Assembly: GCF_039655875.1 (NCBI RefSeq)
Contig: NZ_JBBYXK010000005.1
Coordinates: 62,001-126,000, forward strand
Length of the DNA stretch: 64,000 nt
Reading direction: 5' to 3'
Source of the DNA: Emcibacter sp. SYSU 3D8
Lineage (GTDB): Bacteria > Pseudomonadota > Alphaproteobacteria > SMXS01
The position numbers and the translations under genes are program-made. Shown here one piece after another: positions 43,303 to 52,379 of this stretch. Every line of letters starts with the position of its first letter. Positions within the stretch are counted from its first letter, which is position 1. The notes under the pieces were generated by a model. That model was not told where the DNA came from, did not search any database, and saw only the letters and a list, made by a program, of their open reading frames with translations.

Positions 43303-43933
43303 CAGTCAGCCACTTCTCCACCATCCAAAGTCTGTCCGAGCCAAAGAAGGGCTCGCCGTCCACGATGATATAGGGCGAGCCGAACACGCCCTGCTCCATC
43401 GCCTCTTCCGTGTGGCGCTTGTACCGCGCCTTCATATCCGGGTCGTCAGCGCTGGTCCGATATGCCCCCACGTCGAGCCCCAGTTTCCCGACCTCCGCGG
43501 CGATCCAGTCAGGATCGCATGCATTGGTCGCCTCGCAATAGAGCGCATGGTAAATGCGCAGGGCAAGCTGCTTCGCCGCTGCCTCGTCACGGTCGGCCGC
43601 CCAGTAGAATGCGCGGCCCGCCACCGCTGCGTTGGCGCTGCGCATGTCGGCGACGTTCCAGGGAGCGATGCCGTGAAGCCGAGCCAGGCGCGGCACGTCA
43701 TGTTTGAAATATTCGCCCTTGATGGGATAGGCGACCATCGGCCGGTCGAAGCCCGTCGCCACCGCGACCGTCCGGAGATTGAACGGCCGCCAGCGTACGG
43801 CGCGCCCGTGCTTTTCGGCAATCGCATCGATCTGCCTCGCCGTAAAAAATCCGAACGGCGAGATGAAGTCGAAATAGAAATCGATAGGCGTATTGATCGC
43901 TGCCTCCCCGGGCCGGCCGCCATCCTGTAGCAC
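43289..43933 (-). CDS. DsbA-family 2-hydroxychromene-2-carboxylate isomerase-like protein
   Basis: A thioredoxin-fold protein of the HCCA isomerase / kappa-GST family. DFYFDFISPFGFFTARQIDAIAEKHG is the N-terminal signature with SPFGF in place of CxxC. RYKRHTEEAMEQGVFGSPYIIVDGEPFFGSDRL is the C-terminal one. Such enzymes isomerise hydroxychromene carboxylates in naphthalene-type catabolism or conjugate with glutathione. The first canonical start is GTG at 43933 (214 residues) without a ribosome site. An ATC at 43897 sits 5 bases after GGGGAGG and gives the usual N-terminus directly before IDFYFDF. Divergent from the MFS gene. Confidence 0.82.
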   Translation of the reverse strand: MLQDGGRPGEAAINTPIDFYFDFISPFGFFTARQIDAIAEKHGRAVRWRPFNLRTVAVATGFDRPMVAYPIKGEYFKHDVPRLARLHGIAPWNVADMRSANAAVAGRAFYWAADRDEAAAKQLALRIYHALYCEATNACDPDWIAAEVGKLGLDVGAYRTSADDPDMKARYKRHTEEAMEQGVFGSPYIIVDGEPFFGSDRLWMVEKWLTDGGW

Positions 43934-44038
43934 GTTTGCATCATTGCAAGAATATTCTGCAACACAGGCGGCGGCGCACCTTGTCAGAGCACCGGGTGGC
44001 ACCTACAACAACGCCTGACGACCGCCGGAATTTCAACA

Positions 44039-45397
44039 TTGTCGAAAGTACTCACCGCCGCTCCCGCAGCCGCTCCTTCCAAGGGGCTGGCGGTGACGTA
44101 TACGGGTGGGTACCGCTGGTACGTGCTGGGTCTGCTGACCGTGGTGTTCTCGTTCAGCCACATGGACCGCAACATCATTGCGATCCTGCTGAACTCCATC
44201 GCCATCGACCTGAAGCTCACCGACTGGGAAGCAGGCGCCATTTCGGGCCTGGCCTTCACTATCACCTACATCACCCTGGGCGTGCCGCTTGCCTGGGCGG
44301 CTGACCGGGGCAAGCGCAAGCGCATCATTTCGGCATCGCTGGCGCTTTGGAGCCTGATGACGGCGCTGTGCGGCGCCACCCACAATATGTGGCAAATGTT
44401 CCTGGCGCGGATGGGCGTGGGCATCGGCGAGGCCGGCTGCGTTCCTGCCTCCCAGTCGATCATCGCCGACTATTTTCCCAGGGAACGCCGCGCCTTTGCG
44501 CTCGCCATCTTCGGCCTTGGCATCCCGATCGGTTCGTTGGCGGGCTACGCGCTCGGCGGCATCATCAACGACGCCTATGGCTGGCGCGCGGCCCTGGTCA
44601 TCGTGGGCGCGCCCGGCCTGCTCGTCGCGCTATTGCTGCAGCGGACACTGCGGGAGCCGCCGCGCGGCTTCTCCGATCGCCATGACGCGCCTCCCGACGA
44701 GCCGTTGCCGACATTCGGCGAGGTGGTACGATTTATTGTCAACCGCTGGTCGCTGCTGCACCTGTTCGCCGGCACGTCGCTGATCGTGTTTGGCGGCGCC
44801 GTCTCGCAAACCTGGATTCCGGCATTCTTCGAGCGATCCCATGGGCTGAGGTCGAGCCAGATCGGCGTCTGGCTGGCGCCTTCCATCGTTCTTGGCGGCG
44901 GCATCGGCGTATTGCTGGGCGGCTGGCTGGCCGACAAGCTCGCGAAGCGTGACCCGCGCTGGTACGTCTGGATTCCGGGCATCGCCATGATCCCCGCCGT
45001 ACCGATCGCCGCGCTGGTGCTGCTGCTGCCGGCGACGATCTATCAGGTGCTCGGCATTCCAGTGCACAGCTACGTCATCTCGATCGCGCTGATGGCGATC
45101 CCGGGCGCCGCCTATACCTGCTATGTCGGCCCGGTCAACGCGGTGATCCAGCTGATCGTGAGCCTGCGCATGCGCGCCACGGCCATCGCGGTGTTCCTGA
45201 TGATCACCAACCTGGTCGGCATGGGCCTCGGCCCGTTCCTCGTGGGCATGGTCAGCGACTTCATGGTCTCGCGCTTTGGCCACGAATCGCTGCGCTATTC
45301 GATGCTCGTTTTCCTGTTCATCTATGTCTGGGCGGCGTTCCACTTCTTTCGCGCGGGCAAGTATCTGCGTGAAGATCTGGGAGCGCAGTACAGGTAG
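44039..45397 (+). CDS. MFS transporter, spinster-like
   Basis: A 452-residue twelve-helix permease of the major facilitator superfamily. VFSFSHMDRNIIAILLNSIAIDLKLTDWEAG in the first helix and loop, and GVPLAWAADRGKRKRIISASLALWSLMTALCG covering the A-motif region, are typical of the spinster-like group that moves lipids, aromatic acids or lysolipids. ARMGVGIGEAGCVPASQSIIADYFPRERR is the helix 4-5 signature. The start is TTG 44039. It ends 40 bases before hpnC, but its divergent neighbour suggests it belongs to the catabolic block. Confidence 0.88.
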   Translation: MSKVLTAAPAAAPSKGLAVTYTGGYRWYVLGLLTVVFSFSHMDRNIIAILLNSIAIDLKLTDWEAGAISGLAFTITYITLGVPLAWAADRGKRKRIISASLALWSLMTALCGATHNMWQMFLARMGVGIGEAGCVPASQSIIADYFPRERRAFALAIFGLGIPIGSLAGYALGGIINDAYGWRAALVIVGAPGLLVALLLQRTLREPPRGFSDRHDAPPDEPLPTFGEVVRFIVNRWSLLHLFAGTSLIVFGGAVSQTWIPAFFERSHGLRSSQIGVWLAPSIVLGGGIGVLLGGWLADKLAKRDPRWYVWIPGIAMIPAVPIAALVLLLPATIYQVLGIPVHSYVISIALMAIPGAAYTCYVGPVNAVIQLIVSLRMRATAIAVFLMITNLVGMGLGPFLVGMVSDFMVSRFGHESLRYSMLVFLFIYVWAAFHFFRAGKYLREDLGAQYR

Positions 45398-45436
45398 CAG
45401 TCGACCGTTTCGCGGGCCGCTGCTATCACGGCTGCC

Positions 45437-46282
45437 ATGAGCGAGGTCGAAACCCCATCCGGCAAGAACGCGGCGAGCGAGAATTTTCCCGTCGGCTCCT
45501 TCCTGCTGCCCAAGGCGCTACGGCCGCATGTGGCGGTCTTTTACGCATTCGCCCGCGCAATCGACGACGTGGCGGACAATCCGTCCCTCGCGCCCGGCGA
45601 CAAGATGGCAAGGCTGGACGGATTCGCCGCGGCGGTTCGCGGCGAGACCGATGAGGCGGCCTATGCCAAGGGACATGCGATCCGGCGCAGCAACCAGCAG
45701 ACCGGCGTCACCGAAAAGCACTGCCTCGACCTGATCTCGGCATTCAAGCAGGACGCGGTGAAGAGCCGATACGAGAGCTGGGACGACCTGATCGACTATT
45801 GCGACCGGTCGGCCTCGCCCGTCGGCCGCTACCTGCTCGACCTGCACGGCGAGGACAAGGCCGGCTATGGCCGGTCCGACGCGCTGTGCAATGCGCTGCA
45901 GGTCATCAACCATCTCCAGGACTGCGCCGACGATTATGCCGAGATGGACCGCGTCTATCTGCCCCAGGCGTGGCTGCGCGAGGCCGGAGCGGCGACCGAG
46001 GACCTGGCCAGGCCGGTCACGACACCCGGCCTTCGCCGGGTGATGGATCAATGCCTCGATGGCACCGAGGCGCTGCTCAGGGACGCCCGGCGGCTGCCGG
46101 GCGTGCTGGCAAGCCGCCGGCTCGCTCTCGAATCGGCCGTCATCGTCCGCATTGCCGACCGTTTGACGCTGCGCCTGATGCGCGAGGATCCGATCTCCAC
46201 GCGTGTTGCGCTGAGCAAGCCTGCGGCCATGGGTTGCACCGTGTCGGGGTTGCTCGACGTCGTACTGGGCCGCAGGCGGTGA
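45437..46282 (+). CDS. hpnC: HpnC, squalene synthase-family enzyme (hydroxysqualene synthesis)
   Basis: A 281-residue trans-prenyltransferase of the squalene/phytoene synthase family. In the bacterial three-gene squalene route HpnD makes presqualene diphosphate, HpnC makes hydroxysqualene and HpnE reduces it. The first Asp-rich motif is D43DxxD47 in FARAIDDVADNP; the second lies in INHLQDCADDYAEMDRVYLP. It is the first gene of the hpn operon. The TGA overlaps the ATG of hpnB by one base (TGATG), so the two are translationally coupled. Confidence 0.92.
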   Translation: MSEVETPSGKNAASENFPVGSFLLPKALRPHVAVFYAFARAIDDVADNPSLAPGDKMARLDGFAAAVRGETDEAAYAKGHAIRRSNQQTGVTEKHCLDLISAFKQDAVKSRYESWDDLIDYCDRSASPVGRYLLDLHGEDKAGYGRSDALCNALQVINHLQDCADDYAEMDRVYLPQAWLREAGAATEDLARPVTTPGLRRVMDQCLDGTEALLRDARRLPGVLASRRLALESAVIVRIADRLTLRLMREDPISTRVALSKPAAMGCTVSGLLDVVLGRRR

Positions 46283-47421
46283 TGCTGGCGGCGCTGGGCG
46301 TCCTGACGCTCGCCATCTGGGCCTGGCTGCTGCTGTTCCACCACCGCTTCTGGCGCGCCGACCAGCGCCTGCCGGAAGCGGCAGGGCGAAGCCGCTGGCC
46401 GTCGGTGATCGCCATCGTGCCCGCACGCAACGAGGCGGCGACCATCGCCGACTGCGTCAAGGCGATAACTCTTCAGACCTATGCCGGCGACCTGACGGTC
46501 GTGGTTGTCGACGATTCGAGCACCGACGGCACCGGCGACATCGCCCGGGCCGCCGGCGGCAACGTGCGGGTCGTCTCGGGCGAACAGCTGCCTCCAGGCT
46601 GGAGCGGCAAGCTCTGGGCGCTCGAGACCGGCCTGAGGCACACCAACGCATTGCCGGGCGACTATGTCTGGTTCACCGACGCCGACATTGTCCACGCACC
46701 CGGCGTGCTGAGCGACCTGGCCGGCTTTGCCGAGGAGCAGCGGCTGGAGATGGTGTCGCTGATGGCCCGGCTCCACTGCTCCCACTTCTGGGAGCGTCTG
46801 CTGGTGCCGGCCTTCGTGTTCTTCTTCCAGATGCTCTACCCCTTCCCCGCCGTGAACGATCCCGCATCGAAGATTGCCGGAGCGGCGGGCGGCTGCGTGC
46901 TACTGCGCCGGGACGCGCTCGCGCGGATCGGCGGTATCGGCGCGATTCGCGGCGCGCTGATCGACGACTGCTCGCTGGCGGCCGCTGTGAAACGGTCGGG
47001 CGGTCCGATCTGGCTGGGACTGGCCGATGGCACGCGCAGCCTTCGCGTATCTCCCGCGTTGCGGGATCTGTGGCAGATGGTGTCGCGGACCGCCTTTACG
47101 CAATTGCGATATTCGGCCCTGTTGCTGGCAGGGACCCTCGCCGGGCTGCTGATGACATTTCTGGGGCCGCCATTACTGGTGATTTCGTGGCCGATTCACC
47201 ACAATCTGACGGCCTGCGCAGCCGGGCTGGCGGCCTGGGCGATCATGGCCGGCGCATACTGGCCAACGCTGCGCGATTACGGCAGGACGGCGCCCGAGAC
47301 GCTCCTGCTGCCCATTACAGCCGCGCTCTACGGCGCCATGACCCTGGATTCCGCGCTCAATTACTGGCGCGGCACGGCCAGCAACTGGAAGGGCCGGCAG
47401 TACCAAAAAGGACACACCTGA
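46282..47421 (+). CDS. hpnB: Hopene-associated glycosyltransferase HpnB
   Basis: A 379-residue GT2-type glycosyltransferase with an N-terminal transmembrane helix (LGVLTLAIWAWLLLFH). VIAIVPARNEAATIADCVKAI, VVDDSSTDGTGDIA and the DxD-like FTDADIVH define the catalytic domain. LALADGTRSLRVSPALRDLWQMVSR is followed by several hydrophobic segments from about residue 280. HpnB is conserved in hopanoid clusters; its acceptor is not known. It starts in the hpnC stop. The next gene, dxs, starts 174 bases later. Confidence 0.92.
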   Translation: MLAALGVLTLAIWAWLLLFHHRFWRADQRLPEAAGRSRWPSVIAIVPARNEAATIADCVKAITLQTYAGDLTVVVVDDSSTDGTGDIARAAGGNVRVVSGEQLPPGWSGKLWALETGLRHTNALPGDYVWFTDADIVHAPGVLSDLAGFAEEQRLEMVSLMARLHCSHFWERLLVPAFVFFFQMLYPFPAVNDPASKIAGAAGGCVLLRRDALARIGGIGAIRGALIDDCSLAAAVKRSGGPIWLGLADGTRSLRVSPALRDLWQMVSRTAFTQLRYSALLLAGTLAGLLMTFLGPPLLVISWPIHHNLTACAAGLAAWAIMAGAYWPTLRDYGRTAPETLLLPITAALYGAMTLDSALNYWRGTASNWKGRQYQKGHT

Positions 47422-47430
47422 TGGACGATT

Positions 47431-47457
47431 CACCAATGCAATGACAATGCGTTGGTG
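47431..47457 (+). terminator. Hairpin after hpnB
   Basis: CACCAATGC (47431-47439) pairs with GCGTTGGTG (47449-47457) with one mismatch, 10 bases after the hpnB stop. It lacks a T-run, so partial attenuation before dxs is only a possibility. Confidence 0.28.
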
Positions 47458-47595
47458 TCTGGACGATGATCGACTACCATATGTGGAATATGTTGCGAGC
47501 ATCAGGCGTTTAGTGGCGCATATGACTATGCAAAGCGGCCGGGGCAGTGTAACCCGTCCCCTTCCACGAACCATGACCACCAACGACTTGGACAA

Positions 47596-49515
47596 ATGGC
47601 GTTAAAGACCCCGCTACTCGACAGGATCGTCACTCCGGAAATTCTGCGTTCCCTTAATCCGGGTCAGCTTCGGCAGGTCGCCGACGAGCTTCGGGCGGAA
47701 ATCATCGACGCAGCGTCGCAGACCGGCGGCCATTTTGGCGCGGGCCTCGGTGTCGTCGAATTGACTGTTGCGCTGCACTATGTCTTCGCCACGCCGGATG
47801 ACCGGATCATCTGGGACGTGAGCCATCAGGCGTACCCCCACAAGATCCTGACCGGACGCCGCGACCGGATCCGCTCCATTCGCCAGAAGGGTGGCCTGTA
47901 CGGGTTCACCAAGCGCAGCGAAAGCGCATACGACCCGTTCGGCGCCGCGCACAGCTCCACGTCAATTTCCGCCGCGCTGGGCATGGCTGTGGCGCGCGAC
48001 ATGAAGGGCGGCGACAACAATGTCATCGCCATAATCGGTGACGGCGCCATGAGCGCCGGCATGGCCTACGAGGCGATGAACAACGCCGGCGCGCTGAACT
48101 CGCGCCTGCTGGTGGTGCTCAACGACAACGCCATGTCGATCGCACCCGCAGTCGGCGCGCTGAGCCATTATCTTGCGCGGATCGTCGCGGACAACCCGCT
48201 GATGTCGCTGGACGCCATCAAGGAGCGGCTCGAAGCCGCCTTTCCGGTAGACTTCGCCACTGCCCAGGCCCGTGCCCAGAGCTACGCCGAAAGCGGGTTG
48301 GGCAACGGCACCATGTTCGAAAACCTGGGCTTCACCTATGTGGGACCGGTCGACGGCCATGACGTGGAACATCTGGTCACGGTGCTCGACCGCATCCGCG
48401 ATAACGACCGGCAGGGTCCGGTGTTGCTGCACATCGTCACGGAAAAGGGTCATGGCCACCCGTTCACCGCGCCGAACGCGGAGAAGTACCACTCGGTCAA
48501 CAAGTTCGATCCGGAAACGCTGGTGCAGGCCAAGTCGGCCCCCAAGGCGCCGAGCTACACCGCCGTGTTCGCGCAAGGCCTGATCGAGGAAGCCGAGCAC
48601 GATCCGTCCATCGTCGCGATCACCGCCGCCATGCCATCAGGCACCGGCCTGGACGCCTTCGGCAAGCGCTTCCCCGAGCGCACCTATGACGTGGGCATCG
48701 CCGAGCAGCATGCGGTGACCTTCGCAGCCGGCCTCGCCACCGAAGGCATCCGGCCCGTTGTGGCGATCTATTCGACCTTCCTGCAGCGCGCCTACGACCA
48801 GGTGGTGCACGACGTCGCCATCCAGCGGTTGCCCGTGCGTTTCGCCATGGACCGCGCCGGCCTGGTCGGCGCCGATGGCGCGACTCATGCTGGCAGCTAC
48901 GACTTGGCCTATCTGTGCTGCCTGCCCGATTTCGTGGTGATGGCGCCTTCGGATGAGGCCGAACTCAAGCACATGCTGGTCACCTCGCTGGCGATCGACG
49001 ACCGGCCATCGGCGCTGCGCTATCCGCGCGGCGAAGGTGTCGGCGTTCCCCTGCCCGAGCGCGGCCAGGTATTGCCCATCGGCAAAGGCCGCATCCTGCG
49101 CGAGGGCAACCGCATCGCCCTGCTGTCGCTGGGCTCCCGCCTGCACGAATGCCTGCGCGCCGCTGACGAACTGGGCCATTACGGCCTGCGCCCCACGGTG
49201 GCCGACGCACGCTTCGCCAAACCGCTCGACACAGCATTGATCCGCCAGCTGGCGCAGGAACACGAGGTGCTGGTGACCATCGAGGACGGAGCCGCGGGCG
49301 GCTTCGCCGCGCATGTGCTGCAATACATGGCCGGCAACGGCCTGCTGGATAATGGCCTGAAGGTTCGCACCATGACTCTGCCGGATTTCTTCGTGGGTCA
49401 TGGCACGCCAGAGCAGCAATATGCCGAAGCGGGGTTGACGTGGTCCGATGTGGTCACGACAGTGCTGGGAGCGCTTGGCCAGCCGCAACTTTTGCGTGAG
49501 GTTGGCGCCAACTGA
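47596..49515 (+). CDS. dxs: 1-deoxy-D-xylulose-5-phosphate synthase
   Basis: Condenses pyruvate and glyceraldehyde 3-phosphate, the first step of the MEP isoprenoid route, using thiamine diphosphate. The 639-residue length is normal. [18 protein letters not shown], the ThDP motif [18 protein letters not shown], the [11 protein letters not shown] loop, [15 protein letters not shown] with the catalytic Glu and [16 protein letters not shown] are present. ATG 47596 is the first in frame. It lies between hpnB and hpnD, so isoprenoid precursor supply is joined to hopanoid synthesis. Another dxs may exist elsewhere in the genome. Confidence 0.96.
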   Translation: MALKTPLLDRIVTPEILRSLNPGQLRQVADELRAEIIDAASQTGGHFGAGLGVVELTVALHYVFATPDDRIIWDVSHQAYPHKILTGRRDRIRSIRQKGGLYGFTKRSESAYDPFGAAHSSTSISAALGMAVARDMKGGDNNVIAIIGDGAMSAGMAYEAMNNAGALNSRLLVVLNDNAMSIAPAVGALSHYLARIVADNPLMSLDAIKERLEAAFPVDFATAQARAQSYAESGLGNGTMFENLGFTYVGPVDGHDVEHLVTVLDRIRDNDRQGPVLLHIVTEKGHGHPFTAPNAEKYHSVNKFDPETLVQAKSAPKAPSYTAVFAQGLIEEAEHDPSIVAITAAMPSGTGLDAFGKRFPERTYDVGIAEQHAVTFAAGLATEGIRPVVAIYSTFLQRAYDQVVHDVAIQRLPVRFAMDRAGLVGADGATHAGSYDLAYLCCLPDFVVMAPSDEAELKHMLVTSLAIDDRPSALRYPRGEGVGVPLPERGQVLPIGKGRILREGNRIALLSLGSRLHECLRAADELGHYGLRPTVADARFAKPLDTALIRQLAQEHEVLVTIEDGAAGGFAAHVLQYMAGNGLLDNGLKVRTMTLPDFFVGHGTPEQQYAEAGLTWSDVVTTVLGALGQPQLLREVGAN

Positions 49516-49529
49516 TCCCTGGTATCGAC

Positions 49530-50411
49530 GTGGCGCTCGCTCAACAAACATCATCCTATAGTTCTCCGACTCCCGCCGATCTCGCGCGGGTGCGCGAAAC
49601 CGTGACGGCCGCCGGATCGTCGTTCTATTGGGCGATGCGTTTCCTGCCGCCCGAGAAGCGCGATGCCATATTCGCCGTCTACGCCTTCGCCCGTGAAGTG
49701 GACGACATCGCCGATGGCGACGATCCGGACGACGTCAAGCGCGCCGGCCTGGAATCCTGGCGGGCCGAGATCGAGGCGCTGTACCAGGGCGTTCCCCAAC
49801 ATCCGATCACCCGCGTGATCGCACCCGCCATCAGCACCTATCATCTGGAGAAGAAAGACTTCATCGCGCTCATCGACGGCATGGAAATGGACGGCATCGG
49901 ACCGATCCGCGCGCCGGTGATGGACGAGCTGATCCTCTATTGCGACCGTGTCGCCTGTGCCGTGGGCAGGCTGTGCGTCTGCATCTTCGGCGAGCCCGGC
50001 CCGGCGGGGCAGGCCGTTGCCGATCATCTCGGCCTCGCGCTGCAGCTGACCAACATCCTGCGCGACATCGAGGAAGACGCGGCCATGGGCCGCCTTTACC
50101 TGCCGCGCGAACTGCTGGCGCAGGCGGGCATCGAAGGCGACGAGCCCGGAACCGTCATCGCCGACCCACGGCTGCGCGAGACCTGCAGGGCGCTGGCGGT
50201 ACGGGCCGAGGAAGAATTCCGGCTGGCGGATACGGCGATCGCGCGCTGCTCGCGCAAGGCCATGCGCCCGGCCATCATCATGATGATGGTCTACCGCAAG
50301 ACCCTGGACCGGCTGTTGGAGGAGGACTGGAGCTACCTGCCGAACAGCCCCCGCAACGGCGTATCCAAGCTGGAGAAACTTTGGATCGCCGTGCGTTACG
50401 GCTTGTTCTGA
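49530..50411 (+). CDS. hpnD: HpnD, presqualene diphosphate synthase
   Basis: A 293-residue trans-prenyltransferase that joins two farnesyl diphosphates to presqualene diphosphate. The Asp-rich motif D58DxxD62 is in FAREVDDIADGDDP; the second is in LQLTNILRDIEEDAAMGRLYLP, together with the usual Y and R contacts. GTG at 49530 is the start. It follows dxs by 14 bases and precedes hpnE by 4, so the three are co-transcribed. Confidence 0.94.
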   Translation: MALAQQTSSYSSPTPADLARVRETVTAAGSSFYWAMRFLPPEKRDAIFAVYAFAREVDDIADGDDPDDVKRAGLESWRAEIEALYQGVPQHPITRVIAPAISTYHLEKKDFIALIDGMEMDGIGPIRAPVMDELILYCDRVACAVGRLCVCIFGEPGPAGQAVADHLGLALQLTNILRDIEEDAAMGRLYLPRELLAQAGIEGDEPGTVIADPRLRETCRALAVRAEEEFRLADTAIARCSRKAMRPAIIMMMVYRKTLDRLLEEDWSYLPNSPRNGVSKLEKLWIAVRYGLF

Positions 50412-50415
50412 TCCC

Positions 50416-51684
50416 ATGGCCAGGACCTATGTCATTGGCGCGGGCCTCGCAGGTCTGAGCGCCGCCCTTGCCCTGTCGCGCGGCGGCCGGGCGGTCACCC
50501 TGATCGAAGCGACCAGGCGCGCCGGCGGCCGCTGCCGCTCGTTCCACGACCCCATGCTCGACGCCATTATCGACAACGGCAATCACCTGGTGATGAGCGG
50601 CAACAAGGCCGCCATGAGATTTCTCGACGAGGTCGGCACCCGGCACCGCATGGTCGGACCGCAAGGAGCCGCCTTCCCCTTCGTAGACCTAGCAAGCGGC
50701 GAGCACTGGACCGTCCGGCCCAACTGGGGCCCGATCCCGTTCTGGATATTCGCACCCTGGAGACGCGTGCCGGGTTCGTCTTTCCTGTCGTTCCTGCCGG
50801 CGTTGAAGCTGCTGATGGCGGGCAGCCGGCAGACCGTTGCCGACGTGCTGCCGGCAAAGGGCGCCCTCTACCGCGGCCTGTGGGAGCCGCTGGTGATCGC
50901 GGCGATCAACGCCAGGCCGGACCAGGCCGCCGCCGTGCTGATGAAGCCCGTCCTGCTGGAGACTTTCGCACGCGGATCGAGCGCCTGCCGGCCGCTGATC
51001 GCCAAGGTGAGCCTGGCCGAATCCTTCATCGATCCCGCGATCGACATCCTGGAAGCGCGCGGCGTCGATATCCGCTTTGGCGAACGGGTCCAGGCTCTCA
51101 CCTCGGAAAACGGCAAGGTGAACAGTTTCACCATCGCTGATTCGACGGTCGTGCTGGGCGATGGCGACAACCTGATTCTTGCCGTGCCGCCCTGGGACGC
51201 CGCCTCGTTGCTTCCCGAATTGCAGGTGCCGGCCGCGGGCGAGCCGATCGTCAATGTCCATTTCCGGCTGGTCCGCCCGCCGCGGGGCGAAGGCGCGGTG
51301 GCCTTGCTGGGGGTGATCGGCGGATTCGCACACTGGATCTTCGTGCGTGACGACATCGTCTCGATCACCATCAGCGCCGCCGGCGACGAAGCACAACTGG
51401 ATGCCGACGAAATCGCCTCGCGCTGCTGGGCCGATGTCCAGGTAGCACTTGGTGTCGACGGCGCGGTCCCGCCGTTCCGCGTGGTCAAGGAAAAGCGCGC
51501 CACCTTCGCCCAGGACCCGGCAGCCGTGGCCAGGCGGCCGGACGCCACAACCCGGCTTGATAATCTCTATCTTGCGGGCGACTGGACGAACACCGGCCTG
51601 CCTGCCACCATCGAGGGAGCGATAAGGTCTGGCAGCAAAGCCGCCGGATTGGCCGCAAAACCCGTGAAAGGACGTAAAGCATGA
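50416..51684 (+). CDS. hpnE: HpnE, FAD-dependent hydroxysqualene dehydroxylase
   Basis: A 422-residue flavin amine oxidase-type protein that removes the hydroxyl of hydroxysqualene to give squalene. The FAD-binding motif is G8-A-G10-LA-G13 (YVIGAGLAGLSAALALSRGGR), followed by EATRRAGGRCRSF. The C-terminal LYLAGDWTNTGLPATIEGAIRSG is the second flavin site. It ends four bases into hpnG (ATGA overlap). A shc gene, often found between hpnE and hpnG, is absent here. Confidence 0.94.
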   Translation: MARTYVIGAGLAGLSAALALSRGGRAVTLIEATRRAGGRCRSFHDPMLDAIIDNGNHLVMSGNKAAMRFLDEVGTRHRMVGPQGAAFPFVDLASGEHWTVRPNWGPIPFWIFAPWRRVPGSSFLSFLPALKLLMAGSRQTVADVLPAKGALYRGLWEPLVIAAINARPDQAAAVLMKPVLLETFARGSSACRPLIAKVSLAESFIDPAIDILEARGVDIRFGERVQALTSENGKVNSFTIADSTVVLGDGDNLILAVPPWDAASLLPELQVPAAGEPIVNVHFRLVRPPRGEGAVALLGVIGGFAHWIFVRDDIVSITISAAGDEAQLDADEIASRCWADVQVALGVDGAVPPFRVVKEKRATFAQDPAAVARRPDATTRLDNLYLAGDWTNTGLPATIEGAIRSGSKAAGLAAKPVKGRKA

Positions 51685-52379
51685 CCCGGCTCGGCATCGT
51701 CACCGGAATGCAGTTCGAGGCCGACATCCTGCGGGCGGAACTGGCGAAAGCGGGGTCACCCGACAGCGTCGTCGTCGCGTGCGCCGGACCCAGCTATGTT
51801 TCGGCCCGGCGTGTGGCTGCCGAACTGCTAGACCAGGGCAGCGAAGCCCTGCTGAGCTTCGGCATCGCCGGCGCCCTGATCGAGGGGTTGAAGCCGGGTA
51901 CGCTCCTGATCTCCAGCCAGGTGGTCAACTGGCACCTCACCATTGACACGGATCAGGCCTGGGCCGCCCGGATGACAGAGGGGCTGGGCAAGACGCGTTT
52001 CGCGACCGAAGCCGGCCGGCTGGCCCATAGCGACCCGCCGGCCGTCACGCCGGCCGACAAGCGTGCGCTTCATATCATGACCAAGGCGCTGGGCGTCGAC
52101 ATGGAAAGCTACGGCGTCGGAGAGATCGCGCGCGACCGGGGCGTACCGTTCCTGACGCTGCGCGTGGTCGCCGACGGCGCGACGCGCATTCTGCCTTCAT
52201 CGGCCCTGGCGGCGGCCAACCCGGATGGCACGGTCGATACCGTGCGCGCGCTCACCGAGCTTGCGCTGCATCCGTGGGAGTTTGCCGATATGGTGCGGCT
52301 TGGCCTTCAGACAAGCGCGGCGCGCAAGACCCTACGCAACCTTGCTCTTCTGGGGGCTCCCCGGCTTTTCTTCGTCTAG
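51681..52379 (+). CDS. hpnG: HpnG, hopanoid-associated nucleoside phosphorylase
   Basis: A 232-residue phosphorylase/nucleosidase that removes adenine from adenosylhopane to give ribosylhopane, the step after HpnH. LGIVTGMQFEADIL opens the purine-nucleoside phosphorylase fold; VDMESYGVGEIARDRGVPFLTLRVVADG has the typical ligand segment and its Met-Glu pair. The start overlaps hpnE by four bases. Its last 48 bases overlap the 3' end of hpnH on the other strand. Confidence 0.9.
   Translation: MTRLGIVTGMQFEADILRAELAKAGSPDSVVVACAGPSYVSARRVAAELLDQGSEALLSFGIAGALIEGLKPGTLLISSQVVNWHLTIDTDQAWAARMTEGLGKTRFATEAGRLAHSDPPAVTPADKRALHIMTKALGVDMESYGVGEIARDRGVPFLTLRVVADGATRILPSSALAAANPDGTVDTVRALTELALHPWEFADMVRLGLQTSAARKTLRNLALLGAPRLFFV

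Noticed and set aside
47421-47444. Seven-codon reading frame (ATG to TGA) overlapping the hpnB stop as TGATG
   Set aside because: Too short to be a gene and no match. It may be the remnant start of a lost gene, but nothing else supports that.
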